Origin: Labilibaculum filiforme
Lineage (GTDB): Bacteria; Bacteroidota; Bacteroidia; Bacteroidales; Marinifilaceae
Length of the DNA stretch: 64,000 nt
NCBI RefSeq assembly: GCF_002843315.1
Contig: NZ_MVDD01000020.1
Coordinates: forward strand, 1 to 64,000
Direction: 5' to 3'
The notes beneath the pieces are model-generated. The model was not told where the DNA came from and made no database searches. It was given only the letters and a program-made list of their open reading frames with translations. The translations under genes were made by a program, and so were the position numbers. Positions 7,924-16,762 of the stretch are shown here, piece after piece (position 1 is the stretch's first letter; each line of letters starts with the position of its first letter).

Positions 7924-9132
7924 TTATAAAAAAGTGTGGGTGTATCCAAAACACAATTCCGAAAAATCGGCTTGACCGAAATTTGCATTGATGTTTGCTC
8001 CAATAAAAAAGTTATTCTTTGGCAATTTATTGGTGTTTACGAAATAGAAATTAAGTCCCATGCGACTCGAGAAATATTTTTTCAACTTGTATTTTAATTC
8101 GCTGGAACTGCCTCCATAGGTTTTATAATATTCTTTGTAATAGGGTTTGTATAAATTCAAACCACCTTCAATATCCAACCCAAAGTGGCCGATTAAAAAT
8201 TCACTTCCCAAATGAAAATAGATATTGGATGCATTCCAGTTTGGTGAATCTGCATAATCGGAATCCTCGTTTATTTTAATTTGATCGTAGTAATGTTCGT
8301 AAAATCGATAAGTGAAACCGGCTCTTACTTTTAGGTGTTGTTTAAATAGAATACCACCGCTTAAAGCACTAGCATATACATTGCCTTTGTCGCCACCTAT
8401 TGGTTTACTTTTTCCTCCATATTCATGAATTCCCAATCCGGTTCGAATAGTAATAAAATACCTTCGGTTTAAGTCCGCATCGGTCCCCAAATACACATCT
8501 CTTTTTTGAGAAGTTAATGGCTTGGAATTTAATTGGCACGAAAGACTTACTTGTGCCGAGTTTAAGCCCATATTAGGTAGTTTCGTGTGTCCGTTTGAAC
8601 TATGCAGGTAGCCAGCTCCTAATCGAAATTTCATTCGATTCAGAGTAAATAATTCTCGGTATAAAAAAGCCTGAAAAGACCAGGTGAGATTCGATCCAAT
8701 TGCCAAATTTTGTTCGCTGTCTTCAAATGTTTTGGTAAAGTAGCTTCCCCCAATTCCAAATTTTAGCGACCACGCTTTTTGATGGTTTCCCCATGGTCGA
8801 AACATGATAAATGGCATAATGCCATATGCTTTCCCAAGAATCGAGTCATTTCCAAAATTTGAATAGGATAAACTTATGCCTGTTGTTGGTTGATGATAGT
8901 ATTTACTGCTGTGAATATTGCGAGTGTCATTTATTCCTATGCTTAAAAAAATGGATCGTACAGCATTAGAACTCGGAAAATCGTTGTAATTAGAAACTGT
9001 TTTGCCAAACATTAGTTCAGGTTCAACAAAAAACTGATATTTTGAGTCTTTCGCCTGATCTTGTGAGAACGATTTCTCTGCACACAAGCATATAAAAAGG
9101 ACTAGCAAGAATTTTAATATTGAACAATTCAT
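7924..9132 (-). CDS. Acyloxyacyl hydrolase / PagL-like lipid A deacylase family outer-membrane protein
   Basis: A 402-aa outer-membrane protein. The chosen ATG gives a good signal peptide (MNCSILKFLLVLFICLCAEKSFS); the frame extends 11 codons further up. The motif LHSSNGHTKLPNMGLNS at about 176-192 matches the PagL active-site region, with His177 and Ser179-Asn180. The rest is strand-rich with many aromatic residues, fitting a beta barrel. It is longer than classical PagL (about 170 aa) because of N- and C-terminal barrel segments, which is common for Bacteroidota members of this family. The predicted reaction is removal of an acyl chain from lipid A in the outer membrane. Convergent with the TonB receptor. 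Confidence 0.75.
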   Translation of the reverse strand: MNCSILKFLLVLFICLCAEKSFSQDQAKDSKYQFFVEPELMFGKTVSNYNDFPSSNAVRSIFLSIGINDTRNIHSSKYYHQPTTGISLSYSNFGNDSILGKAYGIMPFIMFRPWGNHQKAWSLKFGIGGSYFTKTFEDSEQNLAIGSNLTWSFQAFLYRELFTLNRMKFRLGAGYLHSSNGHTKLPNMGLNSAQVSLSCQLNSKPLTSQKRDVYLGTDADLNRRYFITIRTGLGIHEYGGKSKPIGGDKGNVYASALSGGILFKQHLKVRAGFTYRFYEHYYDQIKINEDSDYADSPNWNASNIYFHLGSEFLIGHFGLDIEGGLNLYKPYYKEYYKTYGGSSSELKYKLKKYFSSRMGLNFYFVNTNKLPKNNFFIGANINANFGQADFSELCFGYTHTFL

Positions 9133-9346
9133 ATTTGGGGATAAAATAATGTTTAGCATAAGCAAAAATGCAAATCTAATTAATTATTTAGTAAATCGTT
9201 TACAATTAATATTTTGGATGAATATTTAAGCTGCTAGTAGGAAGAAAAATTATAATAATTATCATATATTTACAATAATAGGGATGCTGACCAAACACTT
9301 GACGTAAGGACAATTAGAACTTAGTATTAACTTATAATTTAACATC

Positions 9347-10030
9347 ATGAAAGAACAAATTCAGGTTTTATTAGAGAGTTCACAACAGTTTTTAAATGAA
9401 TTTGCGAGAGCAATTCCTCAAATTATCGGAGCAATAATAGTTCTTATAATAGGTTGGCTAATTGCAAAACTTATTAAAAGAATTTTTGTTAAACTAATGA
9501 TGTTGGTCAAGTTAAATTGGCTTACCGAAAAGTCGGGAGTAGAAAAGTTTCTGAAAGATGGAGGTGTAAAAATTACTGCAGTAGATTTAATTGGAAGCTT
9601 AATTTATTGGATTATTATGCTGTTCGTAATTATGGCTGCATTAAATACATTGCAACTCACTAGTGCTCAGGACTTATTCAATCAGATTATATTATATATT
9701 CCTAATATAATTGTATCAATTCTTATATTACTATTGGGATTGTATGCCGCCAAATTTGTTTCTCAGGCGATTGCGGTTACCTTAAAAAATATGCACGAAG
9801 CATCTTCTCATCTTATCGAGAAAATTACTTACTATGCCATTATTGTTTTAACTATTTTCATTGTTTTAAGTCAGCTGAATATTGCCGAGAATATTGTTAC
9901 AATAGCCTTTTTGTTAATACTTGGCGCCTTTTGTTTGGCTTTTGGCTTGGCCTTCGGCTTGGGTGGGAAAGAATATGCGGCTAGTTTATTAAAGAAATTG
10001 CAGGAGGAAAAAAATAGTCGCAAAGAATAA
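9347..10030 (+). CDS. TM-helix repeat membrane protein (CmpX/small MscS-related)
   Basis: A 227-aa integral membrane protein with two copies of the conserved TM_helix motif: the first contains IIGAIIVLIIGWLIAKLIKR, the second IIVSILILLLGLYAAK. About four to five membrane segments are visible, the last Gly-rich (AFGLAFGLGGKEYA), resembling the pore-lining helix of MscS-like channels. The soluble MscS beta domain is missing; the protein ends shortly after the last helix with a charged LLKKLQEEKNSRKE tail. Likely a small mechanosensitive-channel-related protein. It is a single gene followed by a strong terminator. Confidence 0.75.
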   Translation: MKEQIQVLLESSQQFLNEFARAIPQIIGAIIVLIIGWLIAKLIKRIFVKLMMLVKLNWLTEKSGVEKFLKDGGVKITAVDLIGSLIYWIIMLFVIMAALNTLQLTSAQDLFNQIILYIPNIIVSILILLLGLYAAKFVSQAIAVTLKNMHEASSHLIEKITYYAIIVLTIFIVLSQLNIAENIVTIAFLLILGAFCLAFGLAFGLGGKEYAASLLKKLQEEKNSRKE

Positions 10031-10049
10031 AGGTTATAGAAATCGGTTT

Positions 10050-10080
10050 CCGCCAGGCAAGTAGCCTGGCGGATTTTTTT
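10050..10080. terminator. Strong intrinsic terminator
   Basis: A GC-rich 9-bp stem (CCGCCAGGC / GCCTGGCGG) with loop AAGTA is followed by seven T. It lies between the convergent TM-helix gene and the 5'-nucleotidase gene. Confidence 0.9.
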
Positions 10081-10091
10081 GTTTAAATAAA

Positions 10092-11519
10092 TTAGTTCGA
10101 TTCTATAAGAATAACTCTTTCCTCCAAAACGGGGTGAATTACTTTTAGCTTTTTGCAGTAAGCTTTTAGCGCCTCAAAATCCTCAATTGCCTTCGAATTG
10201 CTTTCATCAATCAAAATCTCAAAGTCTCCTTTTAACTTGCCTAAGTTGTAACTATTCAAAGCAATACTTAGCAATTCTTCATCGTCTAATTCTTTTCCGT
10301 TCCTTTCTACAGTAATTTCTTGGTTTGTCCGGGAATATTTATAATTAATTCCTGAAACCTGCAGGAGTTGGCCGTTTTTATTGGTGGCATTCTCTTTTAA
10401 GAGCTGTTTTAAATCGGTTCCCTTCATTAATACTAGACAAACTTTGTTCCCGAAAGGGAGTAGCGATCGAACCGACTTTAAGCTGAGGTTGCCAATAGGA
10501 ATCGATGCTCTTATTCCTCCTCCATTAATAATTGCCACATTGGATTTGTGCCACTCCCGAAAAGCATCAGCAATTAAATTCCCAGCTAGGCTTTCGCCGA
10601 TAATTCCATCTTTTACGGAAAGTGCTACTTCTAATCGACCAAGTTTTTCGGACAACTGTAATTCCATATCTTTTTGATAATACAGTTCCATATCGCGTAA
10701 ATATTTTTCGGCAACAATTTCCTGGTTCAAAGGAATAATTTCGACCAATGGTTTTTTATTCTTTTCTAAACTTACTTTTGCCACAGAACTCATATTTCCG
10801 GCAGTTGCTACTACAGGAATACTTCCCTTATAAAAAACATTGCTCTCATATTCGTATTGTTCTTCGGTTAAAATCAAATCAATTTCGGGGAATTGTTCCA
10901 ATAACTTCCTATTGGTTTCTAAATCCGTTTGTGTAATAAGTACCAAAAAATCAAGTTTCCCCATTTTGGGTAGAATCTGCGATACAGCAACAAACAAATC
11001 TTCCTGAATCACGAAATCATCATGAATACTCGTATTCATAGCATCTGTTAGTCCGATGAATCCGATTTGCAAACCGCCGATTTTTTTCAGCAAATAAGCT
11101 GGCAGACTCCCGAAAACTTCGCCATCCCTGTCTTTAAGGTTAGAACTAAACCACTTCGATTTGGATTTAGATAAAAGTTGAATGGTATGTTTTGCTCCAA
11201 AATCAAATTCATGCTGTCCAAAATTGCAAATATCAACAGGAATATCATTAAAAGCTTCAATCATAGGTTCACCTTTGTACATGCCACCAAAAAGAACACC
11301 ACCACATAAATCTCCACCATGAATTACCAGTGTATTCGAATTTGTCTTTCTAATTTTATCAGCAACAGTTTTTAAGCGAGCAACACCACCTCGTTCTCCA
11401 TCCGCAGATTCAAGCGGAAAAATTTGGTGAGCATCGGTGAAGTACACTAATTCTACTTTTTGAGCGGTAAGGGAGATACTAGAAATAAGGAAGACAAACA
11501 GAAAGAATTTTCGAAACAT
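10092..11519 (-). CDS. Secreted 5'-nucleotidase/UshA-like metallophosphatase
   Basis: A 475-aa protein with a signal peptide (MFRKFFLFVFLISSISLTAQ), an N-terminal calcineurin-type phosphoesterase domain (YFTDAH with D29 and H31, IHGGD with D70, GQHEFDFG at 101-108, late His in VAHG-like positions) and a C-terminal 5'-nucleotidase domain (INGGGIRASIPIGNLS; LLPFGNK). It is predicted to hydrolyse nucleotides or similar phosphoesters in the periplasm. In the usual signature GNHEFD the Asn is a metal ligand; here the position is Gln102, an unusual substitution. The length is shorter than UshA (about 550 aa) but normal for many Bacteroidota paralogues. Single gene, divergent from the ATPase operon. 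Confidence 0.85.
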   Translation of the reverse strand: MFRKFFLFVFLISSISLTAQKVELVYFTDAHQIFPLESADGERGGVARLKTVADKIRKTNSNTLVIHGGDLCGGVLFGGMYKGEPMIEAFNDIPVDICNFGQHEFDFGAKHTIQLLSKSKSKWFSSNLKDRDGEVFGSLPAYLLKKIGGLQIGFIGLTDAMNTSIHDDFVIQEDLFVAVSQILPKMGKLDFLVLITQTDLETNRKLLEQFPEIDLILTEEQYEYESNVFYKGSIPVVATAGNMSSVAKVSLEKNKKPLVEIIPLNQEIVAEKYLRDMELYYQKDMELQLSEKLGRLEVALSVKDGIIGESLAGNLIADAFREWHKSNVAIINGGGIRASIPIGNLSLKSVRSLLPFGNKVCLVLMKGTDLKQLLKENATNKNGQLLQVSGINYKYSRTNQEITVERNGKELDDEELLSIALNSYNLGKLKGDFEILIDESNSKAIEDFEALKAYCKKLKVIHPVLEERVILIESN

Positions 11520-11767
11520 GAGATTTTTTTTTATTCATTGGAAATTTAAGAATAATTGAAGATCTATTCAAATTCAGCGCAATGATTAGAAATTAATGAT
11601 GACTTTTTTTGAGCTAAAATTACATTTTCAATAAGTGATTTAATTGGTAAGGTTTACTTTTCACTTAATTGAAAATTAGGCTAAAAAGTAGATAGAATAT
11701 AAAATTTATGAATATGGAATCCTTATATTGTATTGGTGTTGCAATGAATAATATAGATTAAAAATAA

Positions 11768-14152
11768 ATGATGTCTGATATCAAGAAAGATCTGGAAGAG
11801 AATAGTTTGGGTGTTTTGGAGGCTCTAAAATTACGTTTGGAGGACTACTTAAATTTATTAGATAAAAGTCTCGAGTCAGAGAGTCTTTCTCGCTTAATTT
11901 TAGTGCAATTTATAGACTTATGTAATTTTTTTATCACCATAAGCGATCAGGAATCCCAAAAAAAACGAGGCGACAAGAATTTTGATTTTGCAGGAAGCTA
12001 TATTCTAAACTATGTTTTACCAGAATTGTTTAAGGATAGAATGTTGATTCATCGGGATGTGCTTCTACAACTTCAAATTTCAAAAATAAAAAAACAGGAG
12101 TCTTTGGTAGAGGTAAAATCTATCCTGGATCATTTTAATTGGTCGAAAGCAATTTTACAACAAGCGATTCAATCTTTTATTCAGAATATCGAGGCAGAGA
12201 AAAATGCTTTTCAGAAACCCGATAGGAAAAGAAAGAAGCTTGTTTCTAAAGCAGTACATCAGCAAAATCCATGGAATATTTATAAAAAACAGTTCTTAAC
12301 GATACAAAATCAGGCAAGAGAAATTGAGAAATCAACAGCTGTTTTATCAGAAATTGTTTTAGTATTTAAAGATGTAAAAAGTCATACACAAGGAATTTGT
12401 ACCACTTTAACCGATGAGTTAGAGATTTCCAAACAAACCATAGCTAAGCTGATCGATTCTGTTAAGAATTTAAACGAACATGTTAAGATTTCGGACGCCA
12501 TTTCATTAATTGAAACCATACTGGATAAATTAGATGTAACCAATCCACAACAAGAAACTTACGCGTTTGAGATTGAAGCGAAACTTGCGGTGCTTAAAGA
12601 ACAAAGTATTCCTGTTGCTAGCGAGGATGGTTTATTGCTGATCAAAAAAATTGATTTTAATAAGGCTACAAAAAAATGGCTTAACTATGTATTGCTTCCC
12701 GATTTAATCGAACTATGGCAAAATAGGGTGAATTTGCTGGCTTTCTATAAACACAGTTTATTAAATCTAAAAAGTAGTTTAACCTTACTGAAAAATAATA
12801 AAACGCTGGAAACCCTTCCTTCTCAAATACAAAGTCTGCAAAATCTTTTGCATTCGGCCAATACAAACGAAAATTTACAACAAAGGATCATTAATGAGGT
12901 ACAAGAAAAATTTAATATTGATTTTTTAGTTGCTAATATTTATCGCTCGGAAGATTTTTTAAAGGTTTCTTTACAATCTTCTTTTACGCAGCTTACCTCC
13001 ACAAAAAATAATTACCTAATCGAGTTACGAAGGAAATTGAAAACAGCCTTTGCTTTTTTTAGTACAAAATATGAAATCAGCACTTCGGATAATCCGTTAA
13101 GAAAATTAGAAAACTCGTCAAGGTGTATCGAGTACAGAACTTTAAAAGCAACTAATATTCACTACGATACACTTTTTTTAAATAAAAATTTTATTGGAAA
13201 TTTGTTTCTTGTTCCACGAGAAACGGAGCGGTTAAAATTAATGGAAACCATCAATTTATGGAAAAAAGGACACAGCAAAGCAGTACTAGTGGTTGGAAAT
13301 AATTTAAGTGGGAAGTCGACATTTATAGAAAGTGTTGCAAACGATCATTTCAAAAAACAAAGTATTATTCTGGAAGCAAACAGCACTATTAAGGTGGAGG
13401 GAAGAAAATTTGCAACTTCAAAAAATTTGATCGAGGCTTTGCAATACATTAAGAAAAATACTTATAATTCACGCCCTTTATTGGTAATTGATAATTTGGA
13501 ATTATGGCGCGATAAGAATAATAATTTATTGGATAATGTTAGAGCGGCTATTCAATTTGTGGAGTCGGAGTCGAATAACTTTTTTGTTGTGATTACAACA
13601 TCAAAAGCAATGCAGTTGCACCTCGATAGAAGATTGCCATTTTCCCGATCGTTTAGTTCCATAATTGATGTAAACAAAGCAAAAACAGACGAAATATACA
13701 AAGCTATTTTATTGCGACACGATGCTTCGCACCGAAACCTGGTGACAGAAAATGGGCTCCCTTTAGCCAACAAGCAACTTGAACTTATTGTGCAGAAATT
13801 GTGTAGGAGTTACGATAATAATATTGGCGAAGTATTACAGGCATGGACTTATGCCATTACAACAGCTGATGACGATAAAGTGGTTTTTGAGGAAAAAGAA
13901 TACGAATTCGAAGATTTTTTTACTCCCGAAGAGGCTATTATTCTTAAGTATGTGTTACTATATAAGCACATTAACGAAGTAATACTAAAAAACTTTTTGG
14001 GAAAACGATACGATAGTTCCTATAAATCTGGATTAAGACGATTAACCAATACGAAAGTATTTTTGCGAAATTCAGAGGGAAATCTCATCTTAAATCAGGT
14101 GTTGTATCACAATATTCACGAAATTCTTAAATACAGAGGAGTACTCAACTAA
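11768..14152 (+). CDS. Large coiled-coil/AAA-type ATPase, unrecognised family
   Basis: A 794-aa soluble protein; I do not recognise the family. Residues 1-480 are mainly helical with coiled-coil-like stretches and no membrane segment. A P-loop ATPase domain follows: Walker A GNNLSGKST at 510-518, Walker B LLVIDN with Asp575, and a sensor-like VVITTSKAM segment. A C-terminal helical region (KYVLLYKHINEVILKNFLGK) and SGLRRLTNTKVFL resemble a lid plus winged helix, as in STAND/AAA NTPases. The stop codon directly abuts the ATG of an MscS-like gene, and an antiporter follows, so the three are one operon. My inference is a cytosolic ATP-dependent regulator of the two membrane proteins. It could instead be a DNA- or signalling-related ATPase. 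Confidence 0.65.
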   Translation: MMSDIKKDLEENSLGVLEALKLRLEDYLNLLDKSLESESLSRLILVQFIDLCNFFITISDQESQKKRGDKNFDFAGSYILNYVLPELFKDRMLIHRDVLLQLQISKIKKQESLVEVKSILDHFNWSKAILQQAIQSFIQNIEAEKNAFQKPDRKRKKLVSKAVHQQNPWNIYKKQFLTIQNQAREIEKSTAVLSEIVLVFKDVKSHTQGICTTLTDELEISKQTIAKLIDSVKNLNEHVKISDAISLIETILDKLDVTNPQQETYAFEIEAKLAVLKEQSIPVASEDGLLLIKKIDFNKATKKWLNYVLLPDLIELWQNRVNLLAFYKHSLLNLKSSLTLLKNNKTLETLPSQIQSLQNLLHSANTNENLQQRIINEVQEKFNIDFLVANIYRSEDFLKVSLQSSFTQLTSTKNNYLIELRRKLKTAFAFFSTKYEISTSDNPLRKLENSSRCIEYRTLKATNIHYDTLFLNKNFIGNLFLVPRETERLKLMETINLWKKGHSKAVLVVGNNLSGKSTFIESVANDHFKKQSIILEANSTIKVEGRKFATSKNLIEALQYIKKNTYNSRPLLVIDNLELWRDKNNNLLDNVRAAIQFVESESNNFFVVITTSKAMQLHLDRRLPFSRSFSSIIDVNKAKTDEIYKAILLRHDASHRNLVTENGLPLANKQLELIVQKLCRSYDNNIGEVLQAWTYAITTADDDKVVFEEKEYEFEDFFTPEEAIILKYVLLYKHINEVILKNFLGKRYDSSYKSGLRRLTNTKVFLRNSEGNLILNQVLYHNIHEILKYRGVLN

Positions 14153-14866
14153 ATGGAAAATATAGAGAAATTATACACTTGGAGCGGTTTATTTGGCCTG
14201 GTTGTACTGCTTATATTCATCTATTGGATGCTGAAGCTAGTTAAATACATTGGAGAACGATTTGCCAAAAAGAACGTGACCAATAAAAAAATAATAAGCT
14301 TTTTACGAAAAAGTTTACTATTCTATAAACCCATTGCAATAGCAATATTAGTGCTGGGCTTTATTTCTATTAATCGTATTACGCATAGCATTATCCTAAT
14401 TTTTGTTTGTGTTTTTGCTTTCTATTATCTTAAAAACTACCTGAGTGGTATTTTTTTTCAAGCAAACCCATTGGTGAGCAAAGGTGCATTTATTACCATT
14501 GGCGATTTTAAGGGAGAAGTTAGAAGTTTACAAGCCTTCGGATTAATAATTAATGCAGAATATGGAGAACGATTCATTAATTATACTACGATTGAAAGAT
14601 TAGGTTTTGCGATTAACTCAAATGTGAATACCAAATTAAGACAAACTCTTTATTTACATACATCATTAACAAAAGATCAGGTTTTAAATTTGATATTTGA
14701 CAATCCAATTTTAGATTTCGATCAAAAACCTACTATTCAAAATAGTGAAGATCCTCAAGTATATAAATTTCAGTACACGCTAGAAAATGGAGCTACCTCC
14801 GAAGATTTAGCTGCCTTTTTACAGGAAATACAGATTGAGACAAGTGTAACCAACAACTTTAAGTAA
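14153..14866 (+). CDS. MscS-like mechanosensitive channel-type membrane protein
   Basis: A 237-aa protein with three membrane segments at about 12-34, 52-70 and 76-98, the last running into KNYLSGIFFQANPLVSKGAF. That transition and the following ITIGDFKGEVRSLQAFGLII segment match the pore-helix to beta-domain junction of MscS channels. The C-terminal about 100 residues fit the MscS alpha-beta cytoplasmic part, although the IPN-type loop is replaced by NYTTIERL. The gene abuts the ATPase stop with no spacer and is followed by the antiporter after 2 bp, implying coupled translation. A role in ion or osmotic homeostasis is inferred. Confidence 0.7.
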   Translation: MENIEKLYTWSGLFGLVVLLIFIYWMLKLVKYIGERFAKKNVTNKKIISFLRKSLLFYKPIAIAILVLGFISINRITHSIILIFVCVFAFYYLKNYLSGIFFQANPLVSKGAFITIGDFKGEVRSLQAFGLIINAEYGERFINYTTIERLGFAINSNVNTKLRQTLYLHTSLTKDQVLNLIFDNPILDFDQKPTIQNSEDPQVYKFQYTLENGATSEDLAAFLQEIQIETSVTNNFK

Positions 14867-14868
14867 AC

Positions 14869-16134
14869 ATGGAAATTATTTCATCCTATAATTTGATTAT
14901 CGAAGTATCTGTAATCATTATTTTATCCTTTTTATTCAACGGATTATCGAAAAAAACAAACATTCCTGCCGTATTGATGCTTATCGTATTGGGAGTTGGT
15001 TTGCAATATATACTAAAACATTTCAATGCCGAATCCTTAAACTTTTTTCCGATACTGGAAGTATTGGGAATTGTGGGACTAATAATGATTGTTTTAGAAG
15101 CGGCTCTTGAATTAGAACTGAAAAGAGATAAATTAATTCCTATTTTAAAGTCGTTTGGTGTAGCATTAATTGGTCTTATTTTATCAACATGGGCGGTTGT
15201 TTTAATTCTTTATAATTTCATTCCCGAAATGACTATGCAATCGGCATGGCTATACGCTACGCCATTGTCTATTCTTTCTAGCGCAATTATTATTCCTAGT
15301 GTAACTGGTTTAAATGCAGGGAAAAAAGAATTTCATATCTACGAAAGTACCTTTTCGGATATCATGGGAATTATGATGTTTTATTTTTTAACCGGAAAAC
15401 TAAATCCGGCCGAAGATAGCGGTGTAACCGGATTTGCTGGAAATATAGTGTTAACTATTATTATTTCATTAATAGCTAGTTATGCTATTATTTTAATTTT
15501 TCAACGAATAAAAAGTCAGGTGAAACTTTTTTTACTGATAGCAGTGCTTTTATTATTGTATGCACTAGGTAAAAAAATGCACCTTTCTTCACTTATTATT
15601 ATCTTGATATTTGGTTTGGTGATTGCGAATATGAAACTTTTCTTTAAAGGAAAACTTTCCAAATTAATCGATTTCGAGAAAGCGCATCATATCTATCACG
15701 AGTTGCATACAATTACAGCAGAAACTGCATTTGTTGTTCGTACCTTTTTCTTTGTAATTTTTGGTCTTTCAATAGCTGTTTCCTCCTTGCTCAGTTTAAA
15801 TGTAACGATTATAAGTTTTTTGATCTTGATTTCGATTTATGCGATACGATTTATTATTCTTAGAATTTTTGTGGGAAAGGATATTCTTCCACAATTATTT
15901 ATTGCACCACGTGGTTTAATAACAGTACTTTTGTTTTATAGCATTCCTGCCGAAGCACAAATAGCTGGTTTTGAACCAGGAATATTACTTTGTGTAATTA
16001 TTGGAACCAGTTTAATTATGACTGCTGCAATGATTTACGATAAATATAGAAATTCCATTGCCATAAGCATTGCTTCGGGTAGAAAAGTGGAAAGCGTAAA
16101 GTGGAAAGCGCCAAGTATTGATGAGGTGAAATAA
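14869..16134 (+). CDS. Cation:proton antiporter (CPA family, NhaP/KefB-like)
   Basis: A 421-aa polytopic protein with about 12 hydrophobic segments. It starts MEIISSYNLIIEVSVIIILSFLFNGLSKKTNIPAVLMLIVLGVG, the standard opening of the Na+/H+ exchanger domain, where the KTNIPAVLML stretch is characteristic. Conserved acids lie in LEAALELELKRDKL and SDIMGIMMF, in places expected for the ion-binding core. No C-terminal RCK/TrkA domain is present; the tail is a short hydrophilic stretch. It is the third gene of the ATPase-channel operon with a 2-bp spacing. The transported ion (Na+ or K+) cannot be told. Confidence 0.85.
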   Translation: MEIISSYNLIIEVSVIIILSFLFNGLSKKTNIPAVLMLIVLGVGLQYILKHFNAESLNFFPILEVLGIVGLIMIVLEAALELELKRDKLIPILKSFGVALIGLILSTWAVVLILYNFIPEMTMQSAWLYATPLSILSSAIIIPSVTGLNAGKKEFHIYESTFSDIMGIMMFYFLTGKLNPAEDSGVTGFAGNIVLTIIISLIASYAIILIFQRIKSQVKLFLLIAVLLLLYALGKKMHLSSLIIILIFGLVIANMKLFFKGKLSKLIDFEKAHHIYHELHTITAETAFVVRTFFFVIFGLSIAVSSLLSLNVTIISFLILISIYAIRFIILRIFVGKDILPQLFIAPRGLITVLLFYSIPAEAQIAGFEPGILLCVIIGTSLIMTAAMIYDKYRNSIAISIASGRKVESVKWKAPSIDEVK

Positions 16135-16213
16135 ATAGAGCCGATGAACTGAACGCGTTACAAAGCATGCTAATTTGAAAATTATACAATAACTAAATAC
16201 AAGAGATTGTCCT

Positions 16214-16297
16214 ATGAAACGTCCATGTCAAAGCAATTTTAACACACAGGGAAATGATTATCCCAACATGGTAAGTTCCATATGGCAAAAACTTTAA
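16214..16297 (+). CDS. Possible 27-aa small ORF before the CGGC gene
   Basis: ATG at 16214 to TAA at 16295-16297 would encode a 27-residue peptide with one Cys (MKRPCQSNFN start). It ends 11 bp before the start of the CGGC-domain gene. No hydrophobic segment is visible. It may be a leader peptide, a small protein or chance. Confidence 0.15.
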   Translation: MKRPCQSNFNTQGNDYPNMVSSIWQKL

Positions 16298-16308
16298 ATT
16301 ATAATCAT

Positions 16309-16746
16309 ATGAAAATAGGGATAATAATTTGTGATAGGTATAGGAATTGTGCTGGTGGTAAGTGTTTTAGAGCCATGCAGAATAGAGAAGGAGCTTTTGA
16401 TATTTATAAAAAAGAAGATCCTTTAGAAATAGTTGGCTATACCAGTTGTGGAGGATGTCCAGGGGGTAATATTGAATATGTTCCCGAAGAGATGATTAAA
16501 AATGGAGTAGAAGCAATTCATCTTGCTACAGGATTGGTAGTTGGTTATCCTCCTTGTCCATATGTTTCTCATTTTAAGAAATTTATCGAGGAAAAGTATA
16601 AAATAAAAGTGGTGGTTGGAACTCATCCTATTCCACAAAAATATTTTATTACGCATGAAAATATGGAAACTTGGAGAACTAATGAATGGCAAAGTTTAAT
16701 ACAACCTACATTAGTTACTAGCGATTTAAGATTGAAATACGATTAA
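16309..16746 (+). CDS. CGGC domain-containing protein
   Basis: A 145-aa protein from the internal ATG at 16309 (MKIGIIICDRYRNCAGGKC), which fits the usual family start; the frame extends nine codons up. The family signature SCGGCPGGN occurs at about residues 45-53, with additional Cys in NCAGGKCF near the N-terminus and GYPPCPY near residue 84. The Cys-rich arrangement is thought to bind a metal or iron-sulfur cluster, but no CGGC protein function is firmly established to my knowledge. It is 16 bp ahead of a radical SAM gene, which suggests that both act together in anaerobic metabolism. Confidence 0.8.
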   Translation: MKIGIIICDRYRNCAGGKCFRAMQNREGAFDIYKKEDPLEIVGYTSCGGCPGGNIEYVPEEMIKNGVEAIHLATGLVVGYPPCPYVSHFKKFIEEKYKIKVVVGTHPIPQKYFITHENMETWRTNEWQSLIQPTLVTSDLRLKYD

Positions 16747-16762
16747 ATATAAGGAGTGTAAA

